Below, in pieces: positions 1-4,941 of a DNA stretch of 44,095 nt. Origin of the DNA: Candidatus Galligastranaerophilus faecipullorum (lineage in GTDB: Bacteria > Cyanobacteriota > Vampirovibrionia > Gastranaerophilales > Gastranaerophilaceae). A program made the position numbers and the translations under genes. Each line of letters begins with the position of its first letter. Within the stretch, counting starts at the first letter, position 1. Where the stretch lies: the NCBI GenBank assembly GCA_018713115.1, contig DVFS01000016.1, positions 1 through 44,095 of the forward strand. Reading direction: 5' to 3'. The notes beneath the pieces were generated by a model that ran no database searches, was not told the DNA's origin, and was given only the letters and a program-made list of their open reading frames with translations.

Positions 1-292
1 CTTTGAAGTTTAGTTTTTCTCCGCTGACAAGTCTTTTTGTTACTTTGATTGATTTAAAAAAGGCAATAGTAGGAACCGTGAGAAGAAGTGCAGAGATGAT
101 AAAAACGATATAAGCACTTAGCATAAATTGCCAAAATGTACTTATATTAAGTATTTCAACCAGATAACCAATCGAAAAATAATCCTGTTCAAAACAGAAA
201 AAATAAAATAACGGCGCAATTATAAATACCCACAGTACACATGAAATATACTGCAGCCCTAAATATACCCTCAACAACCTATTTTTCATCAT
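1..292 (-). CDS. Hypothetical membrane protein, N-terminal part (cut by window edge)
   Basis: Reading leftward from an ATG at 292 gives 97 codons without a stop up to the window edge. The protein starts MMKNRLLRVYLG and has two strongly hydrophobic stretches (about residues 10-32 and 52-75), then a basic segment, as expected of a two-helix or larger inner-membrane protein. A second possible ATG is at 289. No good Shine-Dalgarno sequence precedes either one. A weak TAGTAT hexamer ends 7 nt upstream, so a leaderless start is possible. It is divergent from the small peptide gene at 328. The mix of small hydrophobic proteins here resembles the neighbouring paralog family, but I could not align it convincingly. 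No function is assigned. Confidence 0.55.
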   Translation of the reverse strand, partial: MMKNRLLRVYLGLQYISCVLWVFIIAPLFYFFCFEQDYFSIGYLVEILNISTFWQFMLSAYIVFIISALLLTVPTIAFFKSIKVTKRLVSGEKLNFK

Positions 293-327
293 AGTACAGA
301 TACTAACAAACAGAAAGGAAAAAGTAA

Positions 328-426
328 ATGAAAACAACAACAAAAATCAGTTACAAAGAAGCAGTTGAGTTATGTAACGGCGCACAAAACAACGAAAAAG
401 CAAGCGGATACTACAGAAGAAGGTAA
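328..426 (+). CDS. 32-residue basic peptide, unknown function
   Basis: ATG at 328 is preceded by a good Shine-Dalgarno sequence (GAAAGGA at 312-318). It opens a 32-codon frame that begins MKTTTKISYK and ends SGYYRRR just before a strong terminator at 431-459. The peptide is hydrophilic and basic, with a C-terminal Tyr-Tyr-Arg-Arg-Arg and no membrane segment. Its last nine codons are repeated at the DNA level at 2568-2595, where the start is missing. A tight arrangement of ribosome site, short frame and terminator argues for a real short transcript. Whether the product is the peptide or the RNA cannot be told from sequence. I recognise no family. Confidence 0.45.
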   Translation: MKTTTKISYKEAVELCNGAQNNEKASGYYRRR

Positions 427-429
427 CAT
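402..429 (+). repeat. 28-bp perfect direct repeat, copy 1
   Basis: Positions 402-429 are identical to 2568-2595. This copy covers the last codons and stop of the 32-residue peptide gene. Both copies are followed within a few bases by a GC-rich hairpin and then by the 3' end of a minus-strand member of the MKMH membrane-protein family. Confidence 0.85.
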
Positions 430-430
430 C

Positions 431-460
431 AAAAAAGCCCTGTTTTGCGGGGCTTTTTTA
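431..460 (+). terminator. Rho-independent terminator after the 32-residue peptide
   Basis: AGCCCTG pairs across a short T-rich loop with GCGGGGCT (one G-T pair), and the stem is flanked by A6 on the left and T6 on the right. With A and T tracts on both sides it can stop transcription in both directions, serving the peptide gene (+) and the membrane protein ending at 463 (-). Confidence 0.85.
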
Positions 461-462
461 TT

Positions 463-813
463 TTAATTATAAAAAAGCGCGCCCAAAATAAACGACAGCG
501 GCAAAATTATTGCACCGATGTAGAATAAAGCAACATGTATTACCCTGAGTGTCTTATTTTCAATATTTATATCAAAAAACTCTGTTTTAAATTTTTTCCT
601 TATAAAAAATTCAATAACAAAAAATAAAAGAAACAGCGCGGCAGTAATTAAAAACAGCATAAGAGCGGGAATTACGAAATTCATAGTTATAATTTCTTCT
701 TCACTTATACCCAACGCCTGCTCACACATCCTGCCTGCCCTGTACAGCAGAATAAGTGTCAGATAACTTGACACGGAGAAGAGGTTCAAAGATATGTAAT
801 TATGCATTTTCAT
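463..813 (-). CDS. Two-helix membrane protein, MKMH family paralog 1
   Basis: This 116-residue protein starts at the ATG at 813 (MKMHNYISLN). The frame stays open upstream to 894, but the two paralogs (879-1247 and 2621-2977) share this start, and a promoter-like TATAAT ends exactly 6 nt before it. One hydrophobic segment lies near residues 8-23, a second near 45-70, then a basic IEFFIRKK turn, a short DINIENKTLRVIHV stretch and a final hydrophobic segment. Its C-terminal 55 residues are nearly identical to paralog 3, while the middle loop differs. No Shine-Dalgarno site precedes the ATG. I recognise no family; an inner-membrane location is inferred from hydrophobicity. Confidence 0.7.
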   Translation of the reverse strand: MKMHNYISLNLFSVSSYLTLILLYRAGRMCEQALGISEEEIITMNFVIPALMLFLITAALFLLFFVIEFFIRKKFKTEFFDINIENKTLRVIHVALFYIGAIILPLSFILGALFYN

Positions 814-847
814 AACAATATTATATACAACTAAATAAATATTACAA
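814..847 (-). promoter_or_regulatory. Promoter abutting the start codon (leaderless), paralog 1
   Basis: On the minus strand TTGTAA (847-842), a 16-bp spacer, TATAAT (825-820) and six bases ATTGTT lead straight into the ATG at 813. Transcription would begin at or within a base or two of the A of the start codon. The last 15 bases before the ATG are the same in paralog 2. Confidence 0.6.
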
Positions 848-878
848 ATTAAATTAAGAAAGGAGAGACAAATGAAAC

Positions 879-1247
879 CTACATAATGCGCCAAAAAGGA
901 TTAATAAAAGGAGCAAGGGCAATTCCCAAATAAAGCAAAATCACATGAATAACTCTTAATATCTCACTTTTAAATCTTATACAAAACCCTTCTTTTTTAA
1001 ATTTCACTCTTATAAAAAACTCAATCAAAAAACAAATGAAAAGAAACAAAGCCCAATAGATAAACGCTAAAATAACAAGTGCTATGGGCAATGCTGCCGC
1101 CATCCCGTATATATCTACATCTAAATTATTTGCTTTTGCATATGCTACATCTTGATAATATTCCATTGCAAAATGGTGTAACGCCCAAAGCGCCGCATAA
1201 CTCGACACGGAAAGGAGATTAGGAATTATGTAATTATGCATTTTCAT
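879..1247 (-). CDS. Two-helix membrane protein, MKMH family paralog 2
   Basis: This is a 122-residue protein from the ATG at 1247 (MKMHNYIIPN). It is the most divergent of the three paralogs. It keeps the MKMH start, the SVSSY motif, the FFIR-K-K basic turn after a long hydrophobic segment and the LRVIHV motif before the last helix, but its central loop is longer (about residues 28-50, acidic and Tyr/Ala-rich) and its C-terminus differs. An upstream in-frame ATG at 1268 is possible, but 1247 matches the paralogs and has TATAAT ending 6 nt before it. It ends in TAG at 879-881. No function is recognised. Confidence 0.7.
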   Translation of the reverse strand: MKMHNYIIPNLLSVSSYAALWALHHFAMEYYQDVAYAKANNLDVDIYGMAAALPIALVILAFIYWALFLFICFLIEFFIRVKFKKEGFCIRFKSEILRVIHVILLYLGIALAPFINPFWRIM

Positions 1248-1259
1248 AACAATATTATA
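1248..1259 (-). promoter_or_regulatory. -10 element abutting the start codon, paralog 2
   Basis: TATAAT (1259-1254) followed by ATTGTT (1253-1248) directly precedes the ATG, identical to paralog 1. No convincing -35 is seen at 16-18 bp. No Shine-Dalgarno sequence is present, so a leaderless transcript is predicted. Confidence 0.5.
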
Positions 1260-1297
1260 TACAATCAAACAAGAAACTACTAGGGTATTTTGAATTA

Positions 1298-1326
1298 TTG
1301 TACATATTTTAAAAATAATGTATATT
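1298..1326 (+). promoter_or_regulatory. Sigma70-type promoter for the 1362 gene
   Basis: TTGTAC (1298-1303), a 17-bp spacer and TATATT (1321-1326) form a good housekeeping promoter. It predicts a leader of about 30 nt containing the AAAAAGGTG ribosome site before the ATG at 1362. Confidence 0.55.
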
Positions 1327-1361
1327 ATATTTATACATAATAAGATTAAAAAGGTGTCGAT

Positions 1362-1913
1362 ATGAAAAAAAGTAAAATACTTGTCATAGTTATTTCTTCG
1401 CTGATTGTTTTTACTTTACTTATCTCATTTTTCGCATTCTATTTCTATTCAAAAAGAGACTTAAACAAAAACAGAACAAACATCTATTCACTCTCCAAAA
1501 ACCATGACAAAAAAGCCCGAAAAATTGCATTTGATGCGCTAAAACATCATAAGTTATTTTTTGACCCTGAAGAAATCCACGCCTTCCCCTATGACCTGAA
1601 TGACGATGGCACAGATGAGATATTATGTATAATTTCATCTTTAGAACACCGCACCAGATGGGGCTACGTGCTATATATATTGCAAAAGCAGAAAGATAAC
1701 AGCTATAAAGATACCAGCACTGCTCTCGGCGCTGAGGCTGACAGCATTATTGAAATATTAGATACCAAAACAAACGGATATTATGACATCAGAATGTATT
1801 TCGCTAATGAAATACCGTTAATAATCAAGTACTATGCCTTCCCCGGTTCTAATGTAAACCGTTATGGTTTTTTTACTTTTCATAAAATACCTGAAGAATT
1901 AATCCCGAATTAA
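1362..1913 (+). CDS. Anchored exported protein with an FG-GAP-like DLNDDG motif
   Basis: This 183-residue protein starts at ATG 1362 with a good ribosome site (AAAAAGGTG about 8 nt upstream). The N-terminus has two or three Lys, then a hydrophobic segment of about 20 residues (7-29), and no lipobox, so it is probably a signal anchor with the rest outside the membrane. Around residues 77-88 it has PYDLNDDGTDEIL, which resembles the calcium-binding turn of FG-GAP/VCBS repeats or of the small periplasmic proteins that carry a single such turn. It shares an orientation and a 26-bp gap with the LprI-like gene downstream, so the two may form an operon. No function is assigned. Confidence 0.7.
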   Translation: MKKSKILVIVISSLIVFTLLISFFAFYFYSKRDLNKNRTNIYSLSKNHDKKARKIAFDALKHHKLFFDPEEIHAFPYDLNDDGTDEILCIISSLEHRTRWGYVLYILQKQKDNSYKDTSTALGAEADSIIEILDTKTNGYYDIRMYFANEIPLIIKYYAFPGSNVNRYGFFTFHKIPEELIPN

Positions 1914-1939
1914 TTATTTAAAAACAGAAAGGAAGAAGC

Positions 1940-2542
1940 ATGACAACAGAAAAAACGACAAACAAAAAAGGTAAAAAATTGATGAAGCAAGGGAAGATTA
2001 CAGCAATTTTTATTTTTATATTTGCTCTAATGATTTGTTTTTATTTTGCCGGCAATTTTAAAATTGTTAAGAAAACATATTTTTATCATCTCGTGTCAGA
2101 TGCAAGCAGGAGTGATTTAATTGAGAGTAATTTGCGCAAAAGCAAAAAAGAGCTTGACGAACTTAGCTGCGAACTGCAACTATGTAATAGTGCTCTGGAG
2201 GATGAAATTGATAAAGAAACCAGACAATGTGTGGAAAAAACAGGTGGTATTACGTCACAAATGAATAAATGTGCCGATGATGAAATTACAAAAAGGCTTG
2301 CTTTGATTGATAAACATCTTGCACAACTAAAGGAAATTTTAACATATGAACAATACAAACAAGTTCTTGAATCACAAAAAATCTGGGAAGATTACAAAGA
2401 AAATGAATTTCAAATTTTGCAAAATATTATAAGTCAAAGAAGAGGCAATATATATACAACGTATGCCTTGCTCAAAGTATTAAGTATAGTGCAAGACCGT
2501 GCTGAGTATTTGGAAGGTTTTGTGAATATGATGAGCGAATGA
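1940..2542 (+). CDS. LprI/DUF1311-like anchored protein
   Basis: This is a 200-residue protein. ATG 1940 has AGGAAG 5 nt upstream; a later ATG at 1982 sits closer to the hydrophobic segment (about residues 20-42) but lacks a ribosome site. After this anchor there is a charged, helical, Cys-containing region. Residues about 130-195 follow the LprI/DUF1311 layout: a lysine-rich helix, a conserved SQKIWEDYKENE segment (family: Q-x-x-W-x-x-Y/F-R-x-x-x), then an RRGNIYTTY stretch and a C-terminal R-A-E-Y-L. Members such as Mycobacterium LprI are extracytoplasmic and have been linked to lysozyme inhibition. The motif match supports family membership, not that activity. Confidence 0.6.
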   Translation: MTTEKTTNKKGKKLMKQGKITAIFIFIFALMICFYFAGNFKIVKKTYFYHLVSDASRSDLIESNLRKSKKELDELSCELQLCNSALEDEIDKETRQCVEKTGGITSQMNKCADDEITKRLALIDKHLAQLKEILTYEQYKQVLESQKIWEDYKENEFQILQNIISQRRGNIYTTYALLKVLSIVQDRAEYLEGFVNMMSE

Positions 2543-2567
2543 AGGTTATTAAGTAAATTAGAAAAGT

Positions 2568-2595
2568 AAGCGGATACTACAGAAGAAGGTAACAT
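2568..2595 (+). repeat. 28-bp perfect direct repeat, copy 2 (peptide-gene remnant)
   Basis: These bases are identical to 402-429. Here the codons for SGYYRRR and the stop survive, but the frame upstream is closed by a stop three codons before the repeat and there is no ATG. It therefore looks like the broken tail of a second copy of the 32-residue peptide gene. Confidence 0.8.
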
Positions 2596-2597
2596 TA

Positions 2598-2623
2598 AGA
2601 GCCCCGTTCAAACGGGGCTCTTA
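2598..2623. terminator. Strong hairpin between convergent genes
   Basis: AAGAGCCCCG pairs with CGGGGCTCTT across a six-base loop, a 10-bp perfect stem. It has no clean T tract on either side, so it may act as a weak or bidirectional terminator. The right arm contains the stop codon of the minus-strand gene 2621-2977. Confidence 0.65.
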
Positions 2624-2977
2624 CTTAATAAAATAAAGAAATATGCTTATAATAAACATTGGCGGCAGAATTATTGCACCGATGTAGAATAAAGCAACAT
2701 GTATTACCCTGAGCGTCTTATTTTCAATATTTATATCAAAAAACTCCGTTTTAAGCTTTTTCCTTATAAAAAATTCAATAACAAAAAATAAAAGAAATAC
2801 TGCGGCAGCGATTAAAAACGGCATAAAAACAATATCTGCCAGAGATTGCATTACGTATTGCACGGGCTGTATATCAGGAATATTTTTAGATGCAATCCCT
2901 GCCTTGAGCAGCAGGGCTAGTGCTATGTAGCTTGATATGGAAAAAAGATTTAATGATATGTAATCATGCATTTTCAT
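2621..2977 (-). CDS. Two-helix membrane protein, MKMH family paralog 3
   Basis: This 118-residue protein starts at ATG 2977 (MKMHDYISLN). Hydrophobic segments lie near residues 10-25, 50-75 and 92-117, with the same IEFFIRKK turn and the same TEFFDINIENK and LRVIHVALFY stretches as paralog 1. At the DNA level roughly 2664-2824 matches 495-661 with only scattered differences, whereas the 5' halves differ much more. This points to a recent duplication or gene conversion of the 3' half. The gene is leaderless by sequence, with TATACT ending 6 nt before the ATG. No family is recognised. Confidence 0.72.
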   Translation of the reverse strand: MKMHDYISLNLFSISSYIALALLLKAGIASKNIPDIQPVQYVMQSLADIVFMPFLIAAAVFLLFFVIEFFIRKKLKTEFFDINIENKTLRVIHVALFYIGAIILPPMFIISIFLYFIK

Positions 2978-3012
2978 ACAAATAGTATATATAACTTTGT
3001 AAAATATAACAA
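2978..3012 (-). promoter_or_regulatory. Promoter abutting the start codon (leaderless), paralog 3
   Basis: On the minus strand TTGTTA (3012-3007), exactly 17 bp, TATACT (2989-2984) and six bases ATTTGT run straight into the ATG at 2977. This is the best of the leaderless promoters in the island. Confidence 0.65.
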
Positions 3013-3066
3013 GGTTTTTTGAAATATTGCATTTTTATATTTGTAAGAATTAAAGAAGTTATATAG

Positions 3067-3094
3067 CAAAAAAAAGCCGTCCTAAAAGGCGGCT
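3067..3094 (-). terminator. Rho-independent terminator, leftward
   Basis: AGCCGTC (3075-3081) pairs with GGCGGCT (3088-3094) around a six-base loop, and on the minus strand it is followed by a run of eight T. It can only serve a leftward transcript starting between about 3095 and 3240, where no recognisable gene lies. Confidence 0.75.
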
Positions 3095-3186
3095 ACTAGA
3101 CTTGGGGAGGAGGTTTTGAGTAGGACTTTCGTCCTTATGCTTTTCTTTACGGCGCGGATTTTTAAATCTTTAGTCATATCATCCAT
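3082..3186 (-). ncRNA. Short leftward transcript: small RNA or 34-codon gene
   Basis: A strong leftward terminator at 3067-3094 implies a short RNA from this divergent gap. It contains a perfect hairpin closed by a GAAA tetraloop (AGGAC at 3135-3131, GTCCT at 3126-3122 on the minus strand), typical of a structured RNA. It also contains a 34-codon frame from ATG 3186 (MDDMTKDLKIRAV, basic) that ends inside the terminator loop. A TTGAAC at 3213-3208 could be a -35, but the matching -10 is poor. No Shine-Dalgarno site is present. I recognise neither a known RNA family nor a known protein. Confidence 0.35.
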
Positions 3187-3231
3187 TCGTACTAAATTTC
3201 AAAAAAAGTTCAATATTTACGCGCATTTTGC

Positions 3232-3243
3232 TAAAATAATGAT
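3232..3243 (+). promoter_or_regulatory. -10 element abutting the hydrolase start codon
   Basis: TAAAAT (3232-3237) plus six bases AATGAT leads into ATG 3244. A weak TTCAAT sits 17 bp further upstream. There is no Shine-Dalgarno sequence, so this gene is also predicted to be leaderless. Confidence 0.5.
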
Positions 3244-4017
3244 ATGAAAAAATTTATTTCTTTGATTTTAATAATGATTTTTGGTTTTACTCTCTTGAGC
3301 GCGGACGCTGCGCAAAAGAAGAAAGTTAAAAAGCCTAAAATCCGCACTAAAGTTGAAATTGAAACAAAAGACGGGTTTTTATTAAGCGGAGATTTGTATT
3401 TTGCCCCGCAAAAAAAACCGCCCCGCCCTCTTGTCGTGCTCTTGCACTCTTTTGGCGCGCGCGCTTCCGACTGGGGTACTCTGCCCGAGTCTTTGAGGGT
3501 TAAAAACTACAATGTTCTTGCCCTTGACCTGAGAGGTCACGGTAAAAGCGTTTATACCAAAAATTTCAGATTTAAGTCCAGAATGAATTTTACAAAAGAG
3601 GACTGGGCAAAGTACCCTATCGATGTGGCAGGTTCAATTGAATATATAAAGAAAAATTATCCCAATATTGACGCCAATGAAGTTTATATCGTGGGTGCTG
3701 ATTTAGGTGCAAATTCCGCCGTTCTTGCCGCGTCTATTATGAGGCAGAAACCTAAAAAAATGGTTTTAATTTCGCCATACGTTTCCTTTAAAAACCTTGA
3801 TATAGCACTTATTGTGCCCAAGCTGACAACGGTTCCGATGATGATTATGGCGTCTAAAGCCGATAAATACTCATATTCGCAATCCGACATTATCGCACGT
3901 CTTGTGCATTCAAAAATGACACTTAAACTTTATGATGAAGGCGGCTCGGGTGTTCTGCTTTTAAAGCGCAATCCATCCTCTTATGATGAAATTGTCAACT
4001 ATATTTCAGGTAAATAG
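3244..4017 (+). CDS. Secreted alpha/beta hydrolase-fold protein with altered catalytic residues
   Basis: This 257-residue protein has a signal peptide (residues 1-22, MKKF start, cleavage near SADA-AQ) and a short basic stretch. An alpha/beta-hydrolase fold follows: the oxyanion strand LVVLLHSFG (63-71), the LALDLRGHGKS loop (92-102), and a nucleophile elbow at 151-155. The elbow reads G-A-D-L-G, with Asp153 where serine hydrolases have Ser. A candidate acid is Asp207 in ASKADKYS. The position where the catalytic His usually sits (around 233-237) reads GGSGV and has no His. It may use an Asp nucleophile, as in epoxide hydrolases and haloalkane dehalogenases, but without the His that those enzymes also need it may not be an active hydrolase. 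It is predicted to be periplasmic and leaderless. Confidence 0.75.
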   Translation: MKKFISLILIMIFGFTLLSADAAQKKKVKKPKIRTKVEIETKDGFLLSGDLYFAPQKKPPRPLVVLLHSFGARASDWGTLPESLRVKNYNVLALDLRGHGKSVYTKNFRFKSRMNFTKEDWAKYPIDVAGSIEYIKKNYPNIDANEVYIVGADLGANSAVLAASIMRQKPKKMVLISPYVSFKNLDIALIVPKLTTVPMMIMASKADKYSYSQSDIIARLVHSKMTLKLYDEGGSGVLLLKRNPSSYDEIVNYISGK

Positions 4018-4074
4018 ATGATTTAAAATACTCTACATATGTATATAGTATTCATATACTATGGGGAGTTTAAT

Positions 4075-4941
4075 ATGGCAGGAAATCTGAAGAATAAACT
4101 TGATATAAAAGAGGGCGGGTTAAGAGTTGTAAAACCGCCAAAAACCAAGCCGTACAGCGATATAGATTTAAACAACTGGAAACTTTATTCCCATATAAAA
4201 ACAGGAACCCTCTGGGAATTTGCTTCGCGCGAAAAAAACAACGGCCACAGTTACGACTACCATGGCAACTACATTCCCCAGATTGCAACCCAGCTTTTTG
4301 AACGCTTTACAAAAAAGAACGATGTTGTTCTTGATTTATTCTTCGGTTCCGGCACATCCGGCATTGAAGCGCTTAATATGGGCAGAAGATGTATAGGTGT
4401 TGAACTTAAAGAGGATATGGTTGAATACGTTTCGCAAAAATTTTCAAAACGCGAACTTGTTTCAAAAATGAATATAATCTGTGCCGACAGTGCTTCAAAT
4501 ACAGCCAGAGAAAAAGTGGAAGCGCGCCTTGAGATTATGGGCAAAAAAGCGGCGCAGTTTCTTGTTTTGCACCCGCCGTATGATGACATTATTAAATTTT
4601 CCGACAAGAAAGAAGACCTTTCCAACTGCAAAAGTACGGAAGAATTTTATAATTTATTTAAAAAAGTGGCAAAAAACGGCTATGACCTGCTTGAAAAAGG
4701 CAGATTCGCAGCACTTATTATAGGTGATAAATATGCAAACTCGCGCCATGTGAATTTGAGTTTTGAATGCCAGAGACGTATGGAAGAACTGGGTTTCATT
4801 ACAAAAGCCGTCATTGTAAAAAACATTACGGGAAATGAAAAAGCAAAAGGCAGACAGGCTAATTTATGGCGCTACAGGGCGCTTGCGGGCGGGTTTTATA
4901 TTTTTGAGCATGAATATATTATGCTTTTTCAAAAACCTTAA
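4075..4941 (+). CDS. Orphan DNA methyltransferase
   Basis: The start is set at ATG 4075 (MAGNLKNK) because GGGGAG lies 6 nt upstream; the frame also opens at 4039 without a ribosome site. The 288-residue product has YDYHGNYIPQ (60-69), then the S-adenosylmethionine motif I VLDLFFGSGTSG (85-96) and IGVEL (107-111), and a motif IV VLHPPYDD (164-171). The usual motif IV is (D/N/S)PPY/F; here the first residue is His. The layout fits an N6-adenine or N4-cytosine site-specific methyltransferase. No endonuclease or specificity gene lies beside it, so it is either an orphan regulator-type enzyme or a lone relic of a restriction system. Its 3' end abuts the convergent gene at 4942 with no terminator. 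Confidence 0.8.
   Translation: MAGNLKNKLDIKEGGLRVVKPPKTKPYSDIDLNNWKLYSHIKTGTLWEFASREKNNGHSYDYHGNYIPQIATQLFERFTKKNDVVLDLFFGSGTSGIEALNMGRRCIGVELKEDMVEYVSQKFSKRELVSKMNIICADSASNTAREKVEARLEIMGKKAAQFLVLHPPYDDIIKFSDKKEDLSNCKSTEEFYNLFKKVAKNGYDLLEKGRFAALIIGDKYANSRHVNLSFECQRRMEELGFITKAVIVKNITGNEKAKGRQANLWRYRALAGGFYIFEHEYIMLFQKP

Noticed and set aside
872-886. A Shine-Dalgarno sequence (AAAGGAGAG) followed by a four-codon frame, Met-Lys-Pro-Thr-stop, on the plus strand.
   Set aside because: Too short to be a gene. It may be the stub of a deleted gene, but nothing else supports it, and it overlaps the end of the minus-strand paralog 2.
463-894. Longer version of paralog 1 starting at 894.
   Set aside because: The extra 27 residues are not shared with the paralogs and would overlap paralog 2. 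The promoter and MKMH start are at 813.
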